A stretch of 6,095 nucleotides of DNA from Rhizobacter sp. (lineage in GTDB: Bacteria; Pseudomonadota; Gammaproteobacteria; Burkholderiales; Burkholderiaceae): NCBI GenBank assembly GCA_014379885.1, contig JACMKW010000101.1, positions 1 to 6,095 on the forward strand, read 5' to 3'. Shown one piece after another: positions 1-5,221 of the stretch. Below the pieces are notes generated by a model. That model had not been told where the DNA came from, did no database searches, and saw only the letters and a program-made list of their open reading frames with translations. The translations under genes and the position numbers were made by a program. Positions within the stretch are counted from its first letter, which is position 1. Each line of letters opens with the position of its first letter.

Positions 1-1
1 C

Positions 2-397
2 GCCTGCCCGCACGGCGGCGGCGCCTTCTCGGGCAAGGACCCGTCGAAGGTCGACCGCTCGGCGGCTTACGCGGCGCGCGACGTCGCCAAGAACATCGTG
101 GCCGCCGGCATCGCCCGGCAGTGCCAGATCCAGGTGGCCTACGCGATCGGCGTCGCCAAGCCGATGAACGTCACCGTGTACACCGAAGGCACCGGCAAGA
201 TCCCGGACGACAGGATCGCCGCGCTCGTCAACGAGCACTTCGACCTGCGCCCGAAAGGCATCATCCAGATGCTCGACCTGCTGCGCCCGATCTACGAGAA
301 GACGGCGGCTTATGGGCACTTTGGGCGGGAGGAGCCGGAGTTCACTTGGGAACGGACTGACAAGGCTGCTGTGTTGAAGGCTGCTGCGGGGCTGTAG
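2..397 (+). CDS. metK: S-adenosylmethionine synthetase, C-terminal part (5' end outside window)
   Basis: Makes S-adenosylmethionine from methionine and ATP in the cytoplasm, the main methyl donor of the cell. The frame is already open at base 2 and runs 131 codons to the TAG at 395-397. The visible part begins with the family signature [20 protein letters not shown], the glycine-rich and K/D active-site loop of MetK. It continues through [32 protein letters not shown] and the terminal [16 protein letters not shown] motif. All of these are collinear with the last third of bacterial MetK (about 385-395 residues in full), so roughly 255 N-terminal residues lie upstream of the window. The GTG at 98 falls inside this continuous frame and is not a start. 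The gene is intact here and is followed directly by a strong hairpin terminator. Codon use is strongly GC-rich, as expected for a core gene of this genome. It is the only plus-strand gene in the window. Confidence 0.97.
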   Translation, partial: ACPHGGGAFSGKDPSKVDRSAAYAARDVAKNIVAAGIARQCQIQVAYAIGVAKPMNVTVYTEGTGKIPDDRIAALVNEHFDLRPKGIIQMLDLLRPIYEKTAAYGHFGREEPEFTWERTDKAAVLKAAAGL

Positions 398-412
398 TCT
401 GCACAGCTCAAG

Positions 413-441
413 AAAAAGGCGACCTATGGGTCGCCTTTTTT
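413..441. terminator. Intrinsic terminator after metK, probably bidirectional
   Basis: A perfect 12-bp inverted repeat (AAAAAGGCGACC, 413-424; GGTCGCCTTTTT, 429-440) encloses a 4-base loop TATG. The GC core is GGCGACC/GGTCGCC, followed by T6 on the plus strand. It lies 15 bases after the metK stop. The A5 tract at 413-417 makes the minus-strand reading also a GC hairpin followed by T5. It can therefore terminate the convergent minus-strand transcript ending at 457 as well. Confidence 0.92.
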
Positions 442-456
442 GTTCCTGCAAGTGTC

Positions 457-726
457 TTACACAGTGCCCTGCGAAACAGTCTCTCGTGTCCAGCGCAATG
501 CTTCATCCAAATTGAGGTACAGGCTCGCATAGGCTTTCCTCAACAGCATGTCGGGTAACACCCAGTCCCACTTCTCTCGCTGCAGATTGGTCACGTCTGC
601 AAGCAGCATGTCCAACGACGGGGTTTCGTCCACGCCCGCATCAATGAGTGCGTCGAGGATGTCCTCAATCGTGTGCTGCTCTTTCAATACTTCGACCCCA
701 GGCCCCCGCACTGGCAGTAAAGCCAC
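457..726 (-). CDS. Unrecognised small ORF downstream of the toxin gene; 5' end uncertain, possibly a frameshifted remnant
   Basis: I do not recognise this protein. As drawn it starts with GTG at 726 and gives 89 residues, ending in TAA at 457-459. It is acidic and helical in character, with segments TIEDILDALIDAGVDE (about 19-34), LDMLLADVTNLQREKWDWVL (about 38-57) and a Leu/Tyr-rich stretch KAYASLYLNLDEALRWTRET near the end. No signal peptide or membrane span is seen. The composition reads as real coding sequence, but GC is clearly lower than in the large genes (about 52% in the line 481-540). The start is weak: there is no Shine-Dalgarno before GTG 726, and an in-frame TGA (739-741) lies just upstream. 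A TTG at 687 is an alternative. An overlapping frame (684-818) also looks protein-like, so the true gene may be longer and broken. It lies downstream of the toxin gene on the same strand and is probably co-transcribed with it. It is closed by the shared terminator at 413-441. Confidence 0.5.
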   Translation of the reverse strand: MALLPVRGPGVEVLKEQHTIEDILDALIDAGVDETPSLDMLLADVTNLQREKWDWVLPDMLLRKAYASLYLNLDEALRWTRETVSQGTV

Positions 727-818
727 GCCGCTACGAGCTCAAGGTTGGCTGGCTTGTGCCATCCCTGGAACACCCGGAGATCAGCCGAGTGACTGAAGAC
801 CCAGCGCTCGCGCAGCCT
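684..818 (-). other. Open minus-strand frame overlapping the toxin 3' end; candidate 5' part of the downstream ORF
   Basis: In the frame offset by one from the toxin gene, 44 codons are open between a TGA at 819-821 and a TGA at 684-686. The translation contains RERWVFSHSADLRVFQGWHK followed by PANLELVAAWLYCQCGG. Its composition (W, H, K, N, Q, aliphatic residues) resembles ordinary protein more than GC-rich shadow translation. It has no ATG and no clear ribosome binding site; GTG at 771-773 is the only conventional alternative start. Its stop falls just inside the 457-726 ORF, after a five-base G run (703-707) where a one-base slip would join the two frames. This is an inference from composition and position only, and chance openness over 44 codons is quite possible. 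Confidence 0.25.
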
Positions 819-1206
819 TCACCAGCCGACTGTCGTAGCAAGCAAATACCACCTCACCAGGCATCGCTTGGTGCACCAAGTGAGCCGACGCAAGCTGAAC
901 GCTGTCATACGCGCGCAGCGCAAACGCCTCGGCGTAGTCACCGGCCAGTTCGACCAACTCCTGGGTAATTTCAAGAACCAGGTAATGAGGCCAATCAGCA
1001 ATGAGGCGCTGGCGAGCCTGAGCGATCGCCGCAGCGTCTTGCGCCTGCTCCCGCGAGCGTCTCGCCATGGCCGACATGGCTTCGACCCAGGCCACACGAC
1101 TCACAGCAACGATGTCGCTCGCTCCTGCTTGCTCGATCACAGCGTCAGTTCCATCTTCGTGCACGTACAGCTTGACGAGAGCTGACGTATCGCAGAAGAG
1201 GATCAA
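781..1206 (-). CDS. vapC: VapC-type PIN-domain ribonuclease toxin
   Basis: Toxin of a type II toxin-antitoxin pair; PIN-domain proteins of this kind are metal-dependent RNases that block translation by cutting RNA. The protein has 141 residues, usual for VapC, and is a single PIN domain. The expected acidic catalytic set is present: D6 in FCDTSALVKLY, E42 in RVAWVEAMSAM, D101 in LRAYDSVQLASAH and D125 in FACYDSRLVKAA. It therefore looks intact and probably active. The start is TTG at 1204-1206, forced because D6 needs this N-terminus and the next Met is residue 44. The TTG overlaps the antitoxin stop as TTGA (1203-1206), and GGAGG lies seven bases upstream (1214-1218), so translation is probably coupled to the antitoxin. 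The RNA target cannot be read from the sequence. Assignment to the PIN/VapC family is firm; the exact name is by family only. Confidence 0.93.
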   Translation of the reverse strand: MILFCDTSALVKLYVHEDGTDAVIEQAGASDIVAVSRVAWVEAMSAMARRSREQAQDAAAIAQARQRLIADWPHYLVLEITQELVELAGDYAEAFALRAYDSVQLASAHLVHQAMPGEVVFACYDSRLVKAARALGLQSLG

Positions 1207-1469
1207 ACGCGATCCTCCACAACCATTTCGCTCAAAGTCTTGCCGCTAGCCTTGAGCCGGATCGCTGGCTGCAGCGTGGGCTTGCCACCACTCCATTGCG
1301 CCGCGCCGCGCGCCACCAACTGGGAAACACTTGCCGGCTCCTCCGACGGGATACCCACGATGCGCGCGATGGGTTTGTCGTGCGAGGTCACCTCAATCAC
1401 AACCCCCGCGCGCGCCTGAGCCATGAAGCGCGACAAGCCCGCTTTCAATTCATGCATCGCGATTCTCAT
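1203..1469 (-). CDS. Phd/YefM-family antitoxin paired with the PIN toxin
   Basis: Neutralises the adjacent toxin by direct binding and, in this family, represses its own promoter. The protein has 88 residues. The N-terminal half, MRIAMHELKAGLSRFMAQAR followed by AGVVIEVTSHDKPIARIVGI, is the typical Phd/YefM DNA-binding and dimerisation fold (residues 1-40). The C-terminal half (about 45-88) has the LVARGAAQWSGGKPTLQPA and GKTLSEMVVEDR pattern common in antitoxins paired with PIN toxins, presumably the toxin-wrapping tail. The start is ATG at 1467-1469, preceded by a modest AAGGG (1475-1479) five bases upstream; a second ATG at codon 5 would shorten the fold and lacks a better site. The gene overlaps the toxin by four bases (TTGA). 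A perfect inverted repeat ends one base before the ATG, as expected for autorepression. The pair is often called vapBC, though this antitoxin is of the Phd/YefM rather than the AbrB type. Confidence 0.92.
   Translation of the reverse strand: MRIAMHELKAGLSRFMAQARAGVVIEVTSHDKPIARIVGIPSEEPASVSQLVARGAAQWSGGKPTLQPAIRLKASGKTLSEMVVEDRV
1214..1218 (-). promoter_or_regulatory. Ribosome binding site of the toxin gene (decides the TTG start)
   Basis: GGAGG on the minus strand, lying inside the antitoxin's last codons and seven bases before the TTG at 1204-1206. It is the main local support for initiation at TTG. Confidence 0.75.
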
Positions 1470-1512
1470 ATTGGCCCTTTTTGCATTTCAATTTTCGCAA
1501 TTAAGGGCCAAT
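1470..1512 (-). promoter_or_regulatory. Probable operator and promoter region of the toxin-antitoxin operon
   Basis: A perfect 10-bp inverted repeat, ATTGGCCCTT (1470-1479) and AAGGGCCAAT (1503-1512), flanks an AT-rich centre containing a second nested pair TTGC/GCAA (1481-1484, 1497-1500) with nearly the same axis. The inner edge abuts the antitoxin ATG, and its half-site contains that gene's AAGGG. This is the expected arrangement for an autoregulated antitoxin operator. The strongly AT-rich stretch stands out against the GC-rich genome and is suitable for a promoter. A TAAAAT (1511-1516, minus strand) resembles a -10 box, but I see no matching -35 box, so the transcription start cannot be placed. 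Confidence 0.7.
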
Positions 1513-1560
1513 TTTAGCGTGCGACTGGGCTTCTGATGGCCTTTTTACAGAAACTTGAAA

Positions 1561-3294
1561 TCACTCAACCCACCACCAAGACCGCGCCACCCCGGTAAAG
1601 CGCGAGAACAGGCCGCTGCCGCTGAAGCGCCCATCCAGCGCGGTGGATGAGCCGAACACCACATAGGCACCGCTGCGGGTCATGGCCGACGTGCCCACCG
1701 AACCGGTGGTCTGGTTGGTGACCGCGCGGGTTTCGCCCGTCACGCGGTTGTGCATCAGCATGTTGCTGACACCCGAGCTGCCTGCGCCGGCACCCAGGGT
1801 GTTGGCGGCGCTCGAGAACGCCACCCACGCGCCGTCATACGACAACGACACCCGTTCACCTTGGCCGAGCGGGCTGTCGGCGTTGCCTTGCACGCCGCTG
1901 CTGCTGACGCTGGCACGCGTGACGGCACTGGTTTGTGTATCGACCACGAACACGTCTTGCGTACCGTTGGTGTCGCCCGGCACCACGTTGCTCGCGGTGG
2001 TGGCATAGGCCACGTAGCGCCCGTTGCCCGAGATCGCAGGCGCGACCACGCGGCTCGCGCTTTCGACGCCCTGGTTGCGCTCGCCGCCGGTGCTGGTGAG
2101 GCTGACGCGAGTACGCGCGCCGTTCGAGTGGTCGTAGACGAAGACGTCCCACAGGCCATTGGTGTCACCCGCGGTGATGTTCGATGCAAAGGAGTAGAAC
2201 GCCAGGCGCTGCCCGTTTTCCGACAGCATTGGCTTGGCGCCGCCCACACCGGTGCCTGCGGCATTGGCGGTGATCAGCGTGTTGGTGCCGGCGACCACAT
2301 CGCGGCGGTACACGTTGATGGTGCTGATGCCCGACACACCGGCCGTCAGGTTGCTCGCCCCGCTGGAGAACGCCACCACGCGGCCGTCGCCCGACACCGT
2401 GGGTTCGAAGCTCTCGGAGTTGGCTTGCACGCCGCCCGGGCCGACGCTGACGCGCTCGACGCCGGGTGTGCGAGGGGGGGCCGTGGCCACCCAGCCGAAC
2501 ACGTCGCGCACCCCGTTGGTGTCACCGACGACAAGGTTGGAGGCATAGGACTCGAATGCCACCGCCCGGCCGTCGGCCGAGATCGAAGGCGCCCAGCTGT
2601 CGCCGTTGCCTTCCACACCGGCGGCATTGGCACTCACCAGCACGGTCTCGCCGGTCAGGTTGTCGCGCCAGAACACCTGGCGATGTGCGTTGGTGTTGCC
2701 GGCCAAGCCAGCTGCCGACGAAACGAAGACGACGAAGCGCCCTTCGCCAAGACCGTTGGCCGTGGCGCCCACGGCTTCGTTGCTGCCACCAATCGCGGGC
2801 GCCTGGCTGTCGTAGTAGGTGCCGCGCGCCGCATCGTTGCTGCTGCGGCTGATGAGGTCGTAGTTGTGTTCACACCCCACCAGCACGTTGGTCTGCACCA
2901 CCGGCAGCGTGCCGCTCGCGCCCTTGTAGACCGAGCAGGTCTGCCCGGTGGGAGGCGTCTGCACGCTCAGGGTGTAGGGCGTGCCATTGGGTAGCAGCGT
3001 GAGGAAGCTGAACGCGGTGGCATCGTAGGCGTCGGTGTTGCCGGCGCCGTGCACCACGGTGACAGGCAGTGCAGCGCCGTTGGCCTGCAGCGTAAGCTGC
3101 CCACCAACCGGGCCGCGCACCTGGCCCACCAGCGGCGTGCCGACGCCAGCAGGCGGTGGGGGTGGTGGAGGCGGCGGGGGCGATGAGCTGCCACCGCTGC
3201 CACCGCAGGCAGCGAGTGCGAACGCAACGCTCAGGCTGATCAGCCGGGCGGCCGTTCGACCAAGGTCAGAACGGGGGTTGAGATGGGTTGTCAT
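1561..3294 (-). CDS. Surface lipoprotein with predicted seven-bladed PD40/TolB-like beta-propeller
   Basis: Predicted exported lipoprotein of 577 residues; ligand and function unknown. An N-terminal signal (about 10-29) ends in the lipobox LAAC with Cys30 as lipidation site. Gly follows, not Asp, which favours the outer membrane. A Gly/Ser stretch and ten consecutive prolines (39-48) act as a linker. Residues about 52-142 form a small beta-sandwich-like domain ending in PPTGQTC (C120) and TNVLVGC (C141), which may form a disulfide. The rest is seven repeats of about 40 residues with the PD40-like core (S.DGR.VAF.S.ASN), starting near 181, 236, 299, 357, 419, 483 and 537. Seven repeats suggest a complete propeller. 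Blades 2, 4 and 5 carry GDTNGxxDVF loops that resemble calcium-binding loops. The ATG is supported by GGAGGAG six bases upstream. The gene follows the kinase gene by 60 bases. No clear terminator follows the stop. The ending RSWWWVE is unusual but in frame. Confidence 0.88.
   Translation of the reverse strand: MTTHLNPRSDLGRTAARLISLSVAFALAACGGSGGSSSPPPPPPPPPPAGVGTPLVGQVRGPVGGQLTLQANGAALPVTVVHGAGNTDAYDATAFSFLTLLPNGTPYTLSVQTPPTGQTCSVYKGASGTLPVVQTNVLVGCEHNYDLISRSSNDAARGTYYDSQAPAIGGSNEAVGATANGLGEGRFVVFVSSAAGLAGNTNAHRQVFWRDNLTGETVLVSANAAGVEGNGDSWAPSISADGRAVAFESYASNLVVGDTNGVRDVFGWVATAPPRTPGVERVSVGPGGVQANSESFEPTVSGDGRVVAFSSGASNLTAGVSGISTINVYRRDVVAGTNTLITANAAGTGVGGAKPMLSENGQRLAFYSFASNITAGDTNGLWDVFVYDHSNGARTRVSLTSTGGERNQGVESASRVVAPAISGNGRYVAYATTASNVVPGDTNGTQDVFVVDTQTSAVTRASVSSSGVQGNADSPLGQGERVSLSYDGAWVAFSSAANTLGAGAGSSGVSNMLMHNRVTGETRAVTNQTTGSVGTSAMTRSGAYVVFGSSTALDGRFSGSGLFSRFTGVARSWWWVE
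3150..3182. repeat. Poly-proline codon tract, G-rich on the plus strand
   Basis: Ten consecutive proline codons (residues 39-48 of the lipoprotein) written with mixed CCC, CCG, CCT and CCA. The plus strand reads as runs of two to five G separated by single bases, including two G5 runs. The mixed codons argue against simple trinucleotide slippage. As protein it is a rigid spacer between the lipid anchor and the folded domains. Confidence 0.8.
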
Positions 3295-3300
3295 GAAAGT

Positions 3301-3307
3301 CTCCTCC
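3301..3307 (-). promoter_or_regulatory. Strong ribosome binding site of the lipoprotein gene
   Basis: GGAGGAG on the minus strand, six bases before the ATG at 3292-3294. It is the best Shine-Dalgarno match in the window and fixes the lipoprotein start. It suggests efficient translation independent of the upstream kinase gene. Confidence 0.85.
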
Positions 3308-3312
3308 GATTT

Positions 3313-3337
3313 GGGCTGTAGGGCAGGTACAGCCCTA
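3313..3337 (-). promoter_or_regulatory. Overlapping inverted repeats between kinase and lipoprotein genes
   Basis: On the minus strand GGGCTGTA and TACAGCCC form a perfect 8-bp repeat with a 7-base spacer (3313-3320 and 3328-3335). A second pair, TAGGGC/GCCCTA (3319-3324 and 3332-3337), overlaps it, so the two hairpins are mutually exclusive in RNA. No T-run follows, so it is not a standard intrinsic terminator. It lies five bases upstream of the lipoprotein's ribosome binding site. It may be an RNA stability or attenuation element, or a dimeric-protein operator; neither is proven. Confidence 0.5.
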
Positions 3338-3354
3338 AGTTATCGGGGGAGGCG

Positions 3355-5220
3355 TTATGCGGGCGTTATCGCTGCCGTGGTTGCGGGCAGCCCCGGGATC
3401 GGCCAGTGCAGCACCACGCGTGTGCCACCGCCCTCGCCGGCCTCCACGCGCAGCACGGCACCGATGGCGGCGGCGCGCGACTGCATGTTGGCCACGCCGT
3501 GCCCGCCAACTGCGAGCGCATCGGGCAGACCCACGCCGTTGTCGGTGAGCGATAACACCACCGCCGGGGTGGCGCCGTCGTGGTTGCCACCTTCCCAGCG
3601 CGCCTGCACCGCCACTTCAGTGGCGCGTGCGTGCTTGAGCACGTTGGTGAAGGCCTCCAGCAAGATGCGCTGCACTTGCAGCACTGATTGCGGCGAGAGC
3701 TGCGGCAACTGCGGCAGTTGAGACACATCCCATCGCACCTGCACCCCCGCGGCCTGCAGGCGCGGCTGCAAGCGGTAGCGCAGCGTGGCCAGCACGGCGA
3801 TCAGGTCGCCATGCACCGGCTGCAGTGAATCAACCGCCATGCGCATCTCGTCGAGCGCCTGCTTCACGTGCTCTTCCAGCACCGCCGGGTCGGTGCCGCG
3901 CTGGCTCACCATGCTGAGCAACCCGACGAGCTGCGAGCCCACGCCGTCGTGGATCTCTCGCATGATGCGTTGGCGCTCGGTGAGCACGGCCTGCTCCTGT
4001 TGCTGGGCCTGCAAGGCATCAAACGCCTGGTGCAACTGCTGCTCACGCTCGGCCACGCGCTGCGACAGGTTGGCGTTGAGCGCACGGTAATCGGCCACCG
4101 AGCGGCTGTAACGCTCGGCCACCAGGCCCGCCATGATGAGCACGAAGACGAAGATGGCATGCGGCATCAACGAAAAACGCAAGCCCGTGGAGTGGCTGGC
4201 GCGGATGAAGCCCAGGTCATAGACACCCGCGGCCACTGCGATGGTTGCGGCCACCACCAGCACCCAGCCGAAGCGGCCACGGCCATGCAGCACGGCCCGC
4301 ACGATGATGCCCAGCGACACCAGGCCCATGGGCACCAGCACCGCCAGGCCCGCCGTCCAGAGCACCGGCACGGAGAACGCGAACGACAACACCGCCAGCA
4401 ACGAACTCACGCCCATGGCCGCGTAGATGGCGCGCCCGGCCCAGGCCGGCGCATCGCCGAGTGCGAGCAATGCAAAGCGGTAAATGAGCGCGAGGTGGCA
4501 GGCATAGCAAACGGCCGCGAAAGCGCCCCACAAGGGCCAGGGCACGGGCACGTCGGGCCACACCTGGTCGAGGTTGCGCACCACACCCAAAAATGCTGCC
4601 GCGCTGAAGCAGCCGTACAGCGCATCACCCTGACGCCACCACAGGCCGAGCGCAAGCCCACCCATCACGGTCAGGCTCACCGCGAAGATCACCGCAGCAA
4701 AGTGCCGCCAGCGCCGGTGTTCGGCATACGCCGGCTCCACTGCTGCCTGCGGGCCGTAGCGAATCAGCGAAAGCCCGCCCCAGCGCTGGCGCTGGATGCT
4801 CACCTCGACCATGAGCTCGTTCGCCTTGTCTGGGTGCAACAGCGCTGCCGGCACGGTGACAAGGTAGGCCATCTTGGCGGCATTGAACCGCGGCTCGCCG
4901 AGCGTGCCCAGGCGTTGCACCGTGGCGCCGTTCACCTGCACTTGCACCTGGTTGCCCACGCGCGAGAACAGCAAGGCCATCGGCTCATCGCCGACACGCG
5001 GTGGCAGGGCGATGCGGTAGGTGGCGGTGCCATCGCGGCCGGGGAAATCAAGGTCCCAACGCCGGCTCAGGTCGACCGGGCCTACTCGCGGTGGCAGGCC
5101 GTCGGGGCGCAACGAGGCGTCGGCGTGGTCTAGCGTGATGACGTCTTGCGCTGCCGCAACCGGCACCCAGCACAGCAGGCACAGCAGGAGCGTCAAAAGA
5201 GACGCCAGCGCACGAACCAT
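3355..5220 (-). CDS. NarL-family sensor histidine kinase, 7TM (7TMR-DISM-like) with extracytoplasmic sandwich-like domain
   Basis: Membrane sensor that phosphorylates itself and then the regulator encoded just before it. The protein has 621 residues. A signal peptide (1-24, VAAAQ) leads to an extracytoplasmic domain (about 25-165). Its beta-rich pattern (WDLDFPG, TYRIALP, QVQVQVNGATVQRLG, NELMVEVSIQ, WGGLSLIRYGP) resembles galactose-binding-like sandwich domains found in 7TMR-DISM receptors. Seven hydrophobic spans follow (about 173-193, 200-214, 230-253, 264-284, 288-309, 318-337, 352-368). A coiled coil (about 375-415) precedes the HisKA_3 dimerisation motif RQRIMREIHDGVGSQLVG with H424. 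The HATPase domain has an N box (LLEAFTNVLKHA, N526), G1 (LTDNGVGLP, D560), G2 (GHGVANMQSRA) and a final EGGGTRV. All catalytic motifs look intact. The ATG (5218-5220) is one base after the regulator stop and has no good ribosome binding site, so translational coupling is likely. The ligand is unknown; a sugar-like molecule is only suggested by the fold. Confidence 0.9.
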   Translation of the reverse strand: MVRALASLLTLLLCLLCWVPVAAAQDVITLDHADASLRPDGLPPRVGPVDLSRRWDLDFPGRDGTATYRIALPPRVGDEPMALLFSRVGNQVQVQVNGATVQRLGTLGEPRFNAAKMAYLVTVPAALLHPDKANELMVEVSIQRQRWGGLSLIRYGPQAAVEPAYAEHRRWRHFAAVIFAVSLTVMGGLALGLWWRQGDALYGCFSAAAFLGVVRNLDQVWPDVPVPWPLWGAFAAVCYACHLALIYRFALLALGDAPAWAGRAIYAAMGVSSLLAVLSFAFSVPVLWTAGLAVLVPMGLVSLGIIVRAVLHGRGRFGWVLVVAATIAVAAGVYDLGFIRASHSTGLRFSLMPHAIFVFVLIMAGLVAERYSRSVADYRALNANLSQRVAEREQQLHQAFDALQAQQQEQAVLTERQRIMREIHDGVGSQLVGLLSMVSQRGTDPAVLEEHVKQALDEMRMAVDSLQPVHGDLIAVLATLRYRLQPRLQAAGVQVRWDVSQLPQLPQLSPQSVLQVQRILLEAFTNVLKHARATEVAVQARWEGGNHDGATPAVVLSLTDNGVGLPDALAVGGHGVANMQSRAAAIGAVLRVEAGEGGGTRVVLHWPIPGLPATTAAITPA

Positions 5221-5221
5221 T

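Noticed and set aside
868..1185. Plus-strand frame opposite the toxin gene
   Set aside because: The minus strand encodes an intact PIN domain with all four acidic residues; this is its antisense.
1471..1548. Similar TTGGCCCTTTTTGCA and ATGGCCTTTTTACAG stretches taken as a possible direct repeat of an insertion
   Set aside because: The match is short and imperfect, built around GGCC plus a T-run, and does not bracket the accessory segment.
1526..1553. Possible terminator between lipoprotein and antitoxin genes (GGCTTCTGATGGCC then T5 on the plus strand)
   Set aside because: The stem is only about three to four base pairs and the T-run is on the plus strand, where no gene ends. On the minus strand, which would need it, there is no T-run after the stem.
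1750..2994. Long plus-strand open frame of 414 codons opposite the lipoprotein gene
   Set aside because: Same compositional shadow: repetitive His/Arg/Ala/Gly text mirrors the blade repeats on the other strand, and there is no ribosome binding site or family motif.
3035..3721. Plus-strand frame spanning the kinase-lipoprotein junction with a poly-glycine run
   Set aside because: The glycine run is the complement of the proline tract; the frame crosses two real gene ends and a regulatory gap and has no coding character.
3868..5133. Long plus-strand open frame of 421 codons opposite the kinase gene
   Set aside because: Its translation is dominated by His, Arg, Gly and Ala with no domain pattern, typical of the antisense of a GC-rich gene. 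The minus strand holds a complete kinase with all motifs.
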